64,000 nucleotides of DNA from Fasciola hepatica (GCA_948099385.1 CANUEZ040000191.1:9300001-9364000); one strand, 5' to 3'; positions 52,521 to 63,875 are shown, counted from the stretch's first letter. The notes: generated by a model not told the origin, from the sequence alone. Program-made: numbers and translations.

Positions 52521-55500
52521 CTCGCCCTCCTTTTAAAACATTCGGTTCGGACGTGCCAGGATGCCAAGTCGCATCCGTTCACCCATTTGCCTCGTGGTCC
52601 TTGATCGATTTTGAAACTGGAATTCTTCCTCTCCAATACGGTGTAGGGTCCACTCCATCGTTTGTGGAACTTGCTAGCCCCCGGACCGGCCACTGCGGGT
52701 CTGTTATGATTCCTTACTTTTACCAGCTGTCCGGACATGAACGGATCCCATTTCTGTGTTTGGTTCCGTCTATCGTACATTGCCTTGTTACGACTCTGAG
52801 AAATTCTTGTCTGTTGTACGGCCATTTTCTCTAGATGCCTCCGCTCGCGGGTTGTCAGAGGTTTATCATTCTTCATGTTGAGCCACACATCCAGTCGCGT
52901 TTTAGGTTCCTGCCCAAAAACCAGTTCAAACGGTGTCGTCCCCGTTGTTGAATGGCTCGTTGCGCGGTAACTGAGTAATATCTCCGACAGTCCTTCTTGC
53001 CAATCACTTCCGTGGTTATTTAGCCACTCCTTCAGCGTTCTGTTGAATCTTTCCGTCATTCCGTTTGCCTGGGGGTGGTAAGGCGACGTTCGTATTCGCC
53101 GGATCCTCCATTGTTCCAACATGTCTCGAAATTTCTTCGATTCGAAGCAGGGACCCTGGTCAGTGATGACCGTTTCTGGTACACCAAATCGCGCCACCAC
53201 ATTATCGACAAACACTCGAGAGACCGTATCGCCTGTTTGATCCGGTATCGGGATTGCTTCCACCCAGCGAGACACGTGGTCAACCATTGTCATGATGTAC
53301 CGGTTTCCAGTAACACTCACAGGTAAAGGACCAAAAATGTCCAAACCCCAGCTTTGAAAGACTCGCTGTGCTTCTATCGGCTGCATTGGCGGTGTAGCTG
53401 TTGCGTGCTCCCGGTTCCGTTGACAATCAGTGCAAGTTCGTATGTAGTCGTCAACGTCGTGCCGCATCGTGGGCCAGAAGACTCTGCGCCGCAACAATTC
53501 GAAGACTCGTTGTTGTCCTATGTGAGCACTGTCGTGCGCTAGCTGTATTGCCTGCTCACGTACGGCCTCGGGAACAAAAGGCAATCGTCTGGGTCGCAGA
53601 CCCTGTCCCACATCAACGTCAACGAACAGCTTGCCATCTTCCGCATGCAATCGCTCCCAAATTTTTAGTAGGTCGCGCAGTGCAGGTGAGCTCCCGTCTG
53701 GTCTTGTTTTGGCTTGAAGATGTGAACAAACCGTCCGCACCAGACTGTCATTTCTTTGGTGGCTGAAAACACCCTCATTTGACATTAGCCGATTCACTGG
53801 GATCGCCTCCGCCGGCAGTTGGTCGTCTGGGATCGGGCGGGATAGTGCGTCAGGTATTTCGTTTTCTCGTCCGCTAACATGCTCGATTGTAAAGGTGAAT
53901 TCTTGCAGGCGGTACGCCCACCGTGCCAACCTCCCTCTTGGATCTCTTGTTGTCATCAACCACGTCAATGGCTTGTGATCCGTTTTGATACAGAAGTTAG
54001 TAGCAATCAGATATGTTCTCCACTTTTCCAGTGCCCACACGATTGCTAAGCATTCCTTTTCCGTGGTGGAGTATTTCCTCTCGGCACTTGTGAGCAGTCG
54101 ACTGGCGTACTCGATCACTCCAGACGGTTGTGACAATACTGCGCCAATTCCGACGTCACTGGCATCCACAGCTACGGTGAATCTCTCATGCGGCTTTGGT
54201 ATTGTCAAACAGTTTCGCGGGTTTGTTGCACTTTCCTTGAGTTTCCTGAACGCCGCCTCCGTATCTGACGTCCACTCGAATTTCTTATCCTTCCTCAGTA
54301 GTTGAAACAGGACACCAGCTTTCTGGGCAAAATTTGGCACAAACTTGGCGTCATAGCCGACCAAGCCAAGGAAGGATCTCAGTTGGCGCTTTGATTTTGG
54401 CGAGATGAAACCCCTAATCGTCTCCGCTTTCTCGGGTAGGGGTTGCAGTTTTCCTCCTCCAACAATATGTCCCAAACAAACGATTTTGTCACGCGCTATC
54501 TGGCACTTCTTTGCACTCAACTTCAAACCCGCCGATTTGATTCTCTCTAGGACTGCGCTTAATCTGGACACATGCCCGTCAATTGTCCTTGAAAATACCA
54601 CAATATCATCCCCATACACCACAACACCATCCAGGTTCTCCAGTACCTGGAGCAGCAAACGCCTGAAAGTAGCCGGTGCGTTACACAACCCAAAAGGCAT
54701 CCGCAGGAACTCATACTGCTTCCCGTTGACACAGAACGCTGTTTTCTCTCTGTCGCTCACGAGCACCGGCAGCTGCCAATAGCCCGACTTCAAGTCGATT
54801 AACGACTGCACCTTCGCGTCATGAAGCTGCTCAAATATCTCCTCGGTTAGTGGCATTGGGAACGCATCCTTGATTGTGACGCGGTTGAGTTCCCGGAAGT
54901 CAACGCAAAATCTATACGTCCCATCCGATTTCCGCGTTAACAACACTGGTGAGGAATACGGGCTAGTGCTTTCCTGAATTATTCCCTTCGACAGCATGTC
55001 CCGAACCTGCTTCTCAACTTCCGGTACGACTTTCCGCGGCAGCCTCCGATACACTGGTTTGCACACCGCACTCGGCACCAAATTGATCCTGTGTTCTTGC
55101 CAATCGCAAAAGCCGTACTCATCATCTGGTGTCGAAAACAACTCCGCATACCTCTCGAGACATTGTCTGACACACGGGACTGGACAACCTGGAACCGAGG
55201 AAGTTTTTACGATACCAACGCGGTTCAGCCGGCCCCAGCGGGATTGCAGCTCGACATCCTTCTCCCCAACCCGCATTCGATGAGCTTGGAAATCAATTTT
55301 TGCTCCTACGCGTTCCAACAGATCAACCCCTACGATTGTCTCGTCGACCCCTTCAACCAGTAACATCTCATGCGTCACACGAACGTCGCCGATCTGAACC
55401 GTTAGCTGCTGCTTTCCCGCTACTCTCAGAGCCTCTCCTCCGACTGCACGCAGTCGTATTTCGCATGGCCTCACTACGATTCCCTCAACGCGAGGTGTCA

Positions 55501-56308
55501 CAGATACCCCAGCACCCGTATCTACGACTGCAATTTTACGTTCGCCCCCAATTCTGATCTCAACCATAGGCACCCCCCTCGACTTGAATGTAGATAAAGA
55601 AAAGCAAGACGAGAAGCGTTTTTCTGGACAAAATCGGGCGAAATGTCCTACCTTGCCACATGCAAAACACCTCATCCGTGTTCCATGCGTCATTGCGTCA
55701 TTATTGCGTTGTGTTTGTCGATTGAGTTCCAGTTTTAATTGTGCGATTTCCTCGCTCATCTTCTGCAACGTGGACTCCAAATCCGATTGCTCTAATCGGG
55801 AAACTGTCACTTCTTCGTGGGCTGCACGAACAATCATAAACAGGCATTCTGTATCATTCACGCCGCACGCAATCGCCATTCTCAACCTGCCTTGGACATC
55901 CGGGGCCATGCTTTGAACGAAACGATCACGAACAAGGCGTGCCCTAGTTACGCCACTTGCCTCGGGCAGCCCGATCGATAGTTGGCGCAACAGGTACTGA
56001 TAATGAACGACAGGGTCTTGGGTGCTGTCATAACGAGCCGTACTGAATCGGTCCATTGCTTTCTGCCGATCACCTTCCTGTGTGAACTCCTTCACCAGCT
56101 CCGCACGGACCTCCCGATAAGTGGGGCTTGTTTTTCCCCCCATCTTCAAATCATACCACGCCTCGGCACGCCCAGTCAGCAGTGCCCCAAGCGCCGCCAA
56201 CAAAGGTGTGTCTCCTTTCACTCCGTTGCATGCCGCTATCCTTTCAAAATCCGTGATCCATTCCTCCACATCCCCATCCGCGAACGCAACAGGCCAGGGA
56301 AACTTCAT
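52160..56308 (-). CDS. Gag-Pol polyprotein of Ty3/gypsy retrotransposon (1382 aa)
   Basis: Single uninterrupted polyprotein for capsid, protease, reverse transcription and integration of the element's own cDNA. The start is the first ATG after the primer binding site (56308, MKFPWPVAFADGD). The frame is open upstream through the LTR, but that part overlaps the primer site and is unlikely to be translated. Domains by residue: Gag about 1-210; CCHC zinc knuckle 214-227 (CFACGKVGHFARFC); aspartic protease with DTGA at 263-266; reverse transcriptase about 420-610 with catalytic D505 and YGDD at 565-568; RNase H about 710-820 (D715, the E-rich TTEKE near 750, D777, D820); integrase zinc finger H925, H929, C959, C962; integrase core D990, D1050, E1086 (D-D-35-E); GPY motif 1220-1222. 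The basic, low-complexity tail from about 1258 is encoded in and just before the 3' LTR. There is no frameshift between gag and pol. Confidence 0.95.
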   Translation of the reverse strand: MKFPWPVAFADGDVEEWITDFERIAACNGVKGDTPLLAALGALLTGRAEAWYDLKMGGKTSPTYREVRAELVKEFTQEGDRQKAMDRFSTARYDSTQDPVVHYQYLLRQLSIGLPEASGVTRARLVRDRFVQSMAPDVQGRLRMAIACGVNDTECLFMIVRAAHEEVTVSRLEQSDLESTLQKMSEEIAQLKLELNRQTQRNNDAMTHGTRMRCFACGKVGHFARFCPEKRFSSCFSLSTFKSRGVPMVEIRIGGERKIAVVDTGAGVSVTPRVEGIVVRPCEIRLRAVGGEALRVAGKQQLTVQIGDVRVTHEMLLVEGVDETIVGVDLLERVGAKIDFQAHRMRVGEKDVELQSRWGRLNRVGIVKTSSVPGCPVPCVRQCLERYAELFSTPDDEYGFCDWQEHRINLVPSAVCKPVYRRLPRKVVPEVEKQVRDMLSKGIIQESTSPYSSPVLLTRKSDGTYRFCVDFRELNRVTIKDAFPMPLTEEIFEQLHDAKVQSLIDLKSGYWQLPVLVSDREKTAFCVNGKQYEFLRMPFGLCNAPATFRRLLLQVLENLDGVVVYGDDIVVFSRTIDGHVSRLSAVLERIKSAGLKLSAKKCQIARDKIVCLGHIVGGGKLQPLPEKAETIRGFISPKSKRQLRSFLGLVGYDAKFVPNFAQKAGVLFQLLRKDKKFEWTSDTEAAFRKLKESATNPRNCLTIPKPHERFTVAVDASDVGIGAVLSQPSGVIEYASRLLTSAERKYSTTEKECLAIVWALEKWRTYLIATNFCIKTDHKPLTWLMTTRDPRGRLARWAYRLQEFTFTIEHVSGRENEIPDALSRPIPDDQLPAEAIPVNRLMSNEGVFSHQRNDSLVRTVCSHLQAKTRPDGSSPALRDLLKIWERLHAEDGKLFVDVDVGQGLRPRRLPFVPEAVREQAIQLAHDSAHIGQQRVFELLRRRVFWPTMRHDVDDYIRTCTDCQRNREHATATPPMQPIEAQRVFQSWGLDIFGPLPVSVTGNRYIMTMVDHVSRWVEAIPIPDQTGDTVSRVFVDNVVARFGVPETVITDQGPCFESKKFRDMLEQWRIRRIRTSPYHPQANGMTERFNRTLKEWLNNHGSDWQEGLSEILLSYRATSHSTTGTTPFELVFGQEPKTRLDVWLNMKNDKPLTTRERRHLEKMAVQQTRISQSRNKAMYDRRNQTQKWDPFMSGQLVKVRNHNRPAVAGPGASKFHKRWSGPYTVLERKNSSFKIDQGPRGKWVNGCDLASWHVRTECFKRRASVTGNAGARERRKHQGERTNQTRATDKRTGGEYVGGVPKQAKRSTQTTREEAAGSPATSKIAQVNGCRSSRQLRQSDQPKGNDGQEKQAIGHRQMDTMQPKRSGSDNSNLGAAQSGKKPI
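52521..52534 (-). other. Polypurine tract
   Basis: The minus strand reads AAAAGGAGGGCGAG directly before the 3' LTR, the expected position of the RNase H-resistant primer for plus-strand DNA synthesis. One pyrimidine interrupts the run. It also lies within the gag-pol frame. Confidence 0.7.
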
Positions 56309-56320
56309 CACGTGAGCGTG

Positions 56321-56332
56321 GTCACGGCACCA
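56321..56332 (-). other. Primer binding site, tRNA-His type
   Basis: One base inside the 5' LTR the minus strand reads TGGTGCCGTGAC. This is complementary to GTCACGGCACCA, which is the 3' end of animal tRNA-His plus CCA as I recall it. Twelve bases match. It sets the start of minus-strand DNA synthesis. Confidence 0.75.
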
Positions 56333-56333
56333 A

Positions 56334-56775
56334 TGTAACAAGGACGACAACGCACGGCAGGATACTTGTATTCCCACGGTCACACAAGTCGAGTCATGGC
56401 ACACATACAGTCGCTTATATAGGCTTTTTTCCAGACTGCGCGGCACCAAGATTGCTATTGTCGCTGCCTGAGCGCTTCGGCTGCATTGTGTCCATTTGCC
56501 TGTGGCCGATGGCTTGCTTCTCTTGCCCGTCATTTCCCTTCGGTTGGTCCGACTGTCTCAGTTGACGGCTCGATCGGCAGCCCTTTACATGAGCTATCTT
56601 GCTGGTTCCCGGAGATCCCGCTGCTTCCTCTCTGGTCGTCTGTGTGCTTCTTTTTGCCTGCTTCGGGACGCCTCCGACGTATTCGCCACCTGTTCTTTTG
56701 TCTGTGGCCCTTGTTTGGTTCGTTCGTTCGCCTTGATGTTTACGCCGTTCCCTGGCCCCAGCATTCCCTGTTACA
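56334..56775 (-). repeat. 5' long terminal repeat (442 bp)
   Basis: On the minus strand it begins TGTAACA and ends TGTTACA, a perfect terminal inverted repeat with TG...CA ends. It holds the promoter: TATATAAG is at 56414-56421, so transcription would start near 56385-56390. That makes U3 about 385 bp and R plus U5 only about 55 bp. Confidence 0.93.
56414..56421 (-). promoter_or_regulatory. TATA box of the 5' LTR
   Basis: TATATAAG on the minus strand, 80 bp before the LTR end. It is the likely core promoter of the retrotransposon RNA. The same motif in the 3' LTR (52159-52166) contains the TAA that ends gag-pol. Confidence 0.6.
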
Positions 56776-56883
56776 CTATACATCATGTAGTGTAGATGTT
56801 GAACAAAGCGTTGATAGCGACATCGGATTGACTTGTGTTGTTAAGTTGTTCGATTCACAATGGTTCACCGGCTGTTGGAATAC

Positions 56884-56966
56884 CCGTGGTTGCTCGGTCG
56901 ATGTGCACTGTTGATGAGTCGAGTCCGAACAAGGATGAAACAGCTGTACAGTGAGTGCTTCCATGG
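56884..56966 (+). ncRNA. Hammerhead ribozyme copy with C3 to U core change
   Basis: First copy after the retrotransposon. The core strand reads UUGAUGA, changing the invariant C3, so it is probably inactive; the rest of the motif, including GAAA and GUA (56948), is intact. Its unit is the one split by the element. Confidence 0.7.
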
Positions 56967-57076
56967 ATTTCAATGCTCAGTTGAGCGTTCAAGCTGCATG
57001 ATCAATCATATTATACAAACCTAAACTAATCTCCTACTACTAATCAATTGCATGCATAGTAAGGAAGCTGTGTAGG

Positions 57077-57082
57077 TTTTTT
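57077..57082 (+). terminator. Candidate Pol III terminator, T6 form of the right block
   Basis: T6 at the standard offset. Most units at 57-61 kb share this longer run, so this block should terminate better than units with TTTA. Confidence 0.45.
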
Positions 57083-57899
57083 CATTTGGGAATGCGTTGG
57101 TTGTACTCAGGCCCCCAAAAGGGAAGTCATCCATCATAGGAGTCGATCGGTGTGCGCGAATCTGGTTGTTACCATTGAAATTTGAAGCCAGTTTGGGAAG
57201 GGTGCTATATATGATGTAGTGTAGATGTTGAACAAAGCGTTGATAGCCATCCCGGATAGCCTTGTGTTGTTGAGTTGTTCGATTCACAATGGTTCACCGG
57301 CTGTTGGAATACCCGTGGTTGCTCGGTCGATGTGCACTGCTGATGAGTCGAGTCCGAACAAGGATGAAACAGCTGTACAGTGAGTGCTTCCATGGATTTC
57401 AATGCTCAGTTGAGCGTTCAAGCTGCATGATAAATCATATTATACAAACCTAAACTAATCTCCTACTACTAATCAATTGCATGCATAGTAAGGAAGCTGT
57501 GTAGGTTTTTTCATTTGGGAATGCGTTGGTTGTACTTAGGCCCCCAAAAGAGAAGTCATCCATCATAGGAGTCGATCGGTGTGCGCGAAGCTGGTTGTTA
57601 CCATTCAAATTTGAAGCCAGTTAGGGAAGGGTGCTATATATGATGTAGTGTAGATGTTGAACATAGCGTTGATAGCTATCTCGGATAGCCTTGTGCTGTT
57701 AAGTTGTTCGATTCACAATGGTTCACCGGCTGTTGGAATGCCCGTGGTTGCTCGGTCGATGTGCACTGCTGATGAGTCGAGTCCGAACAAGGATGAAACA
57801 GCTGTACAGTGAGTGCTTCCATGGATTTCAATGCTCAGTTGAGCGTTCAAGCTGCATGATCAATCATATTATACAAATCTAATCTAATCTCCTACTACT

Positions 57900-60800
57900 A
57901 ATCAATTGCATGCTTAGTAAGGAAGCTGTGTAGGTTTTTTCATTTGGGAATGCGTTGGTTTTACGTAGGCTCCTACAGAGAATTCATCCATCATAGGAGT
58001 CGATCGGTGTGCGCGAAGCTGGTTGTTACCATTGAAATTTGAAGCCAGTTTGGGAAGGGTGCTATATATGATGTAGTGTAGATGTTGAACAAAGCGTTGA
58101 TAGCCATCCCGGATAGCCTTGTGTTGGTAAGTTGTTCGATTCACAATGGTTCACCGGCTGTTGGAATGACCGTGGTTGCTCGGTCGATGTGCACTGCTGA
58201 TGAGTCGAGTCCGAACAAGGATGAAACAGCTGTACAGTGAGTGCTTCCATGGATTTCAATGCTCAGTTGAGCGTTCAAGCTGCATGATCAATCATATTAT
58301 ACAAATCTAATCTAATCTCCTACTACTAATCAATTGCATGCAAAGTAAGGAAGCTGTGTAGGTTTTTTCATTTGGGAATGCGTATGTTTTACTTAGGCTC
58401 CTACAGAGAATTCATCCATCATAGGAGTCGATCGGTGTGCGCGAAGCTGGTTGTTACCATTGAAATTTGAAGCCAGTTTGGGAAGGGTGCTATATATGAT
58501 GTAGTGTAGATGTTGAACAAAGCGTTGATAGCCATCTCGGATAGCCTTGTGTTGGTAAGTTGTTCGATTTACAATGGTTCAGCGGTTGTTGGAGTCCCCG
58601 TGGTTGCTCGGTCGATGTGCACTGCTGATGAGTCGAGTCCGAACAAGGATGAAACAGCTGTACAGTGAGTGCTTCCATGGATTTCAATGCTCAGTTGAGC
58701 GTTCAAGCTGCATGATCGATCAAATTTAACAAATCTAATCTAATCTAATCTCCTACTACTAATCAATTGCATGCATAGTAAGGAAGCTGTGTAGATTTTT
58801 CATTTGGGAATGCGTTGGTTGTACTTAGGCCCCCAAAAGAGAAGTCATCCATCATAGGAGTCGATCGGTGTGCGCGAATCTGGTTGTTACCATTGAAATT
58901 TGAAGCCAGTTTGGGAAGGGTGCTATATATGATGTAGTGTAGATGTTGAACAAAGCGTTGATAGCCATCCCGGATAGCCTTGTGTTGTTGAGTTGTTCGA
59001 TTCACAATGGTTCAGCGGTTGTTGGAGTCCCCGTGGTTGCTCGGTCGATGTGCACTGCTGATGAGTCGAGTCCGAACAAGGATGAAACAGCTGTACAGTG
59101 AGTGCTTCCATGGATTTCAATGCTCAGTTGAGCGTTCAAGCTGCATGATCAATCATATTATACAAATCTAATCTAATCTCCTACTACTAATCAATTGCAT
59201 GCAAAGTAAGGAAGCTGTGTAGGTTTTTTCATTTGGGAATGCGTATGATTTACTTAGGCTCCTACAGAGAATTCATCCATCATAGGAGTCGATCGGTGTG
59301 CGCGAAGCTGGTTGTTACCATTGAAATTCGAAGCCAGTTTGGGAAGGGTGCTATATTTGATGTAGTGTAGATGTTGAACAAAGCGTTGATAGCAATCCCG
59401 GATTGCCTTGTGTTGTTAAGTTGTTCGATTCACAATGGTTCACCGGCTGTTGGAATGCCCGTGATTGCTCGGTCGATGTGCACTGCTGATGAGTCGAGTC
59501 CGAACAAGGATGAAACAGCTGTACAGTGAGTGCTTCCATGGATTTCAATGCTCAGTTGAGCGTTCAAGCTGCATGATCAATCATGATATACAAATCTAAT
59601 CTAATCTCCTACTACTAATCAATTGCATGCTTAGTAAGGAAGCTGTGTAGGTTTTTTCATTTGGGAATGCGTTGGTTTTACGTAGGCTCCTACAGAGAAT
59701 TCATCCATCATAGGAGTCGATCGGTGTGCGCGAAGCTGGTTGTTACCATTGAAATTTGAAGCCAGTTTGGGAAGGGTGCTATATATGATGTAGTGTAGAT
59801 GTTGAACAAAGCGTTGATAGCCATACCGGATAGCTTTTTGTTGGTAAGTTGTTCGATTCACAATGGTTCACCGGCTGTTGGAATGACCGTGGTTGCTCGG
59901 TCGATGGGCACTGCTGATGAGTCGAGTCCGAACAAGGATGAAACAGCTGTACAGTGAGTGCTTCCATGGATTTCAATGCTCAGTTGAGCGTTCAAGCTGC
60001 ATGATCAATCATATTATACAAATCTAATCTAATCTAATCTCCTACTACTAATCAATTGCATGCTTAGTAAGGAAGCTGTGTAGGTTTTTTCATTTGGGAA
60101 TGCGTTGGTTTTACTTAGGCTCCTACAGAGAATTCATACATCATAGGAGTCGATCGGTGTGCGCGAAGCTGGTTGTTACCATTCAAATTTGAAGCCAGTT
60201 TGGGAAGGGTGCTATATATGATGTAGTGTAGATGTTGAACAAAGCGTTGATAGCCATCTCGGATAGCCTTGTGTTGGTAAGTTGTTCGATTTACAATGGT
60301 TCAGCGGTTGTTGGAGTCCCCGTGGTTGCTCGGTCGATGTGCACTGCTGATGAGTCGAGTCCGAACAAGGATGAAACAGCTGTACAGTGAGTGCTTCCAT
60401 GGATTTCAATGCTCAGTTGAGCTTTCAAGCTGCATGATCAATCATATTATACAAATCTAATCTAATCTCCTACTACTAATCAATTGCATGCAAAGTAAGG
60501 AAGCTGTGTAGGTTTTTTCATTTGGGAATGCGTATGTTTTACTTAGGCTCCTACAGAGAATTCATCCATCATAGGAGTCGATCGGTGTGCGCGAAGCTGG
60601 TTGTTACCATTGAAATTTGAAGCCAGTTTGGGAAGGGTGCTATATATGATGTAGTGTAGATGTTGAACAAAGCGTTGATAGCAATCCCGGATTGCCTTGT
60701 GTTGTTAAGTTGTTCGATTCACAATGGTTCACCGGCTGTTGGAATGCCCGTGGTTGCTCGGTCGATGTGCACTGCTGATGAGTCGAGTCCGAACAAGGAT

Positions 60801-61000
60801 GAAACAGCTGTACAGTGAGTGCTTCCATGGATTTCAATGCTCAGTTGAGCGTTCAAGCTGCATGATCAATCATGATATACAAATCTAATCTAATATCCTA
60901 CTACTAATCAATTGCATGCTTAGTAAGGAAGCTGTGTAGGTTTTTCATTTGGGAATGCGTTGGTTTTACGTAGGCTCCTACAGAGAATTCATCCATCATA
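57900..61000 (+). repeat. 4-mer higher-order repeat, period about 1717-1722 bp
   Basis: Units at about 58062 and 59779 share the GGAATGACCGTGG box, and units at about 58490 and 60212 share GTTGGTAAG with GATTTACAATGG. Another pair is at 59351 and 60640, 1289 bp apart. All have short TAATC tracts. Two further near-identical neighbours are at 56.99-57.50 kb, 429 bp apart. Confidence 0.7.
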
Positions 61001-63792
61001 GGAGTCGATCGGTGTGCGCGAAGCTGGTAGTTACCATTGAAATTTGAAGCCAGTTTGGGAAGGGTGCTATATAATGTAGTGAAGATGTTGAACAAAGCGT
61101 TGATAGCCATCCCGGATATCCTTGTGTTGGTAAGTTGTTCGATTTACAATGGTTCAGCGGTTGTTGGAGTCCCCGTGGTTGCTCGGTCGATGTGCACTGC
61201 TGATGAGTCGAGTCCGAACAAGGATGGAACAGCTGTACAGTGAGTGCTTCCATGGATTTCAATGCTCAGTTGAGCGCTCAAGCTGCGTGATCAATCATAT
61301 TATACAAACCTAATCTAATCTAATCTCCGACTACTAATCAATTGCATGCATAGTACGGAAGCTGTGCAGGTTTTTCATTTGGGAATGCGTTGGTTGTATT
61401 AAGGCCCCAACAGAGAAGTCATCCATCACAGCAGTCGATCGGTGTGCGCGAAGCTGGTTGTTACCATTGGAATTTCAAGCCAGTTTGGTAAGGGGTCTAA
61501 ATGTGATGTGGAGTAGATGTTGAACAAGGCGTTGATAGCCATCCCGGATTGCCTTGTGTAGTTGAGTTGTTCGATTCACAATGGTTCACGGTTTGTTCGA
61601 TTAACCGTGGTTCCTCGGTCGATGTGCACTGCTGATGAGTCGAGTCCGAACAAGGATGAAACAGCTGTACAGTGAGTGCTTCCATGGATTTCAATGCTCA
61701 GTTGAGCGTTCAAGCTGCATGATCAATCATATCATACAAATCTTTTCTAACCTAATATAATCTAATCTCCTACTACTAATCAATTGCATGCATAGTAAGG
61801 AAGCTGTGTATGCGTATCATTTGGGAATGCGTTGGTTGTACTTAAGCCCCCTACAGAGAATTCATCCATCATAGGAGTCGATCGGTGTGCGCGAAGCTGG
61901 TTGTTACCATTGAAATTTGAAGCCAGTTTGGGAAGGGTGCTAAATATGATGTAGTGTAGATGTTGAACAAAGCGTTGATAGCTATCTCGGATAGCTTTAT
62001 GTTGTGAAGTTGTTCGATTCACAATGGTTCAGCGGTTGCTGGAGTCCCCGTGGTTGCTCGGTCGATGTGCACTGCTGATGAGTCGAGTCCGAACAAGGAT
62101 GAAACAGCTGTACAGTGAGTGCTTCCATGGATTTCAATGCTCAGTTGAGCGTTCAAGCTGCATGAACAATCATATTAAACAAATCTATTCTAATCTAATC
62201 TAATCTCCTACTACTAATCAATTGCATGCATAGTAAGGAAACTGTGTATGCGTATCATTTGGGAATGCGTCGGTTTTACGTAGGCTCCTACAGAGAATTC
62301 ATCCATCATAGGAGTCAATCGGTGTGCGCGAAGCTGGTTGTTACCATTGAAATTTGAAGCCAGTTTGGGAAGGGTGCTAAATATGATGTAGTGTAGATGT
62401 TGAACAAAGCGTTGATAGCTATATCGGATAGCTTTATGTTGTTAAGTTGTTCGATTCACAATGGTTCAGCGGTTGTTGGAGTCCCCGTGGTTGCTCGGTC
62501 GATGTGCACTGCTGATGAGTCGAGTCCGAACAAGGATGAAACAGCTGTACAGTGAGTGCTCCCATGGGTTTCAATGCTCAGTTGATTGTTCAAGCTGCAT
62601 GATCACGCATATTATACCAATCCATTCTAATCTAATCTAATCTCCTACTACTAATCAATTGCATGCATAGTAAGGAAGCTGTGTAGGTTTTTCATTTGGG
62701 AATGCGTTGGTTGTTCTTAGGCCCCCAAAAGAGAAGTCATCCATCATAGGAGTCGATCGGTGTGCGCGAAGCTGGTTGTTACCATTGAAATTTGAAGCCA
62801 GTTTGGGAAGGGTGCTAAATATGATGTAGTGTAGATGTTGAACAAAGCGTTGATAGCTATATCGGATAGCTTTATGTTGTTAAGTTGTTCGATTCACAAT
62901 GGTTCAGCGGTTGTTGGAGTCCCCGTGGTTGCTCGGTCGATGTGCACTGCTGATGAGTCGAGTCCGAACAAGGATGAAACAGCTGTACAGTGAGTGCTTC
63001 CATGGATTTCAATGCTCAGTTGAGCGTTCAAGCTGCATGATCAATCGTATTGTACCAATCCATTCTAATCTAATCTAATCTAATCTCTACTACTAATCAA
63101 TTGCATGCATAGTAAGGAAGCTGTGTAGGTTTATCATTTGGGAATGCGTTGGTTGTACTTAGGCCCCCAAAAGAGAAGTCATCCATCATTGGAATCGATC
63201 GATGTGCGCGAAGCTGGTTGTTACCATTGAAATTTGAAGCCAGTTTGGGAAGAATGCTATATGATGTAGTGTAGATGTTGAACAACACGTTGACTGCCAT
63301 CCCGGATAGCCATGTGTTGTTGAGTTGTTCGATTCACAATGGTTCACCGGTTGTTGGAGTCCCCGTGGTTGCTCGGTCGATGTGCACTGCTGATGAGTCG
63401 AGTCCCAACAAGGATGAAACAACTGTACAGTGAGTGCTTCCATGGATTTCAATGCTCAGTTGAGCGTTCAGGTACATGATCTATCATGTTATACATTTAT
63501 ATTCAAATCTAATCTCCTACTACTAATCAATTGCATGCATAGTAAGGAAGCTGTGTAGGTTTATCATTTGGGAATGCGTTGGTTGTACTTAGGCCCCTAC
63601 AGAGAAGTCATCCATCATACGAGTCGATCGGTGTGCGCGAAGCTGGTTGTTACCATTGAATTTTGAAGCCAGTTTGGGAAGTGTGCTATATATGATGTAG
63701 TGTAGACGTTGAAAAAGCGGTGATAGCAATCACGGATAGCCTTCTGTTGTTGATTTGTTCGATCCACAATGGTTCACCGGTTGTTGGAGTCA

Positions 63793-63875
63793 CCGTGGTT
63801 GCTCGGTCGATGTGCACTGCTGATGAGTCGAGTCCGAACAAGGATGAAACAGCTGTACAGTGAGTGCATCCGTGG
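63793..63875 (+). ncRNA. Hammerhead ribozyme copy, last in window
   Basis: Intact core with the cut after 63857. The 3' outer stem strand reads CCGUGG instead of CCAUGG and still pairs with the 5' CCGUGG through G-U wobbles. This change is compatible with the proposed outer stem I. Confidence 0.75.

Larger units (their letters stand above)
52076..56775 (-). mobile_element. Ty3/gypsy-type LTR retrotransposon, structurally complete
   Basis: A 4.7-kb element read on the minus strand: 5' LTR, tRNA-His-type primer binding site, one gag-pol frame, polypurine tract, 3' LTR. The pol order protease, RT, RNase H, integrase places it in the Ty3/gypsy group rather than Ty1/copia. There is no envelope frame and no chromodomain after integrase. 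The LTRs differ at six bases plus one 3-bp indel, so the insertion looks young. The satellite is in the same phase on both sides (5140 bp between flanking ribozymes). The usual 4-6 bp target duplication is missing: the left flank ends GGGTGC(T) and the right begins CTATACATC, sharing at most CT. The unbroken frame suggests recent or current mobility. Confidence 0.95.

Noticed and set aside
52241..52834. Plus-strand frames within the retrotransposon, up to 197 codons
   Set aside because: Shadows of the long gag-pol frame on the opposite strand, with no recognisable domain.
52160..56533. Gag-Pol starting at 56533 inside the 5' LTR
   Set aside because: The frame is open, but that start lies upstream of the predicted transcription start and would place the tRNA primer site within the protein. 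The ATG at 56308 is the better start.
52076..56775. LTR derived from the satellite because both are about 442 bp
   Set aside because: The sequences are unrelated and differ in base composition; the equal length is coincidence.
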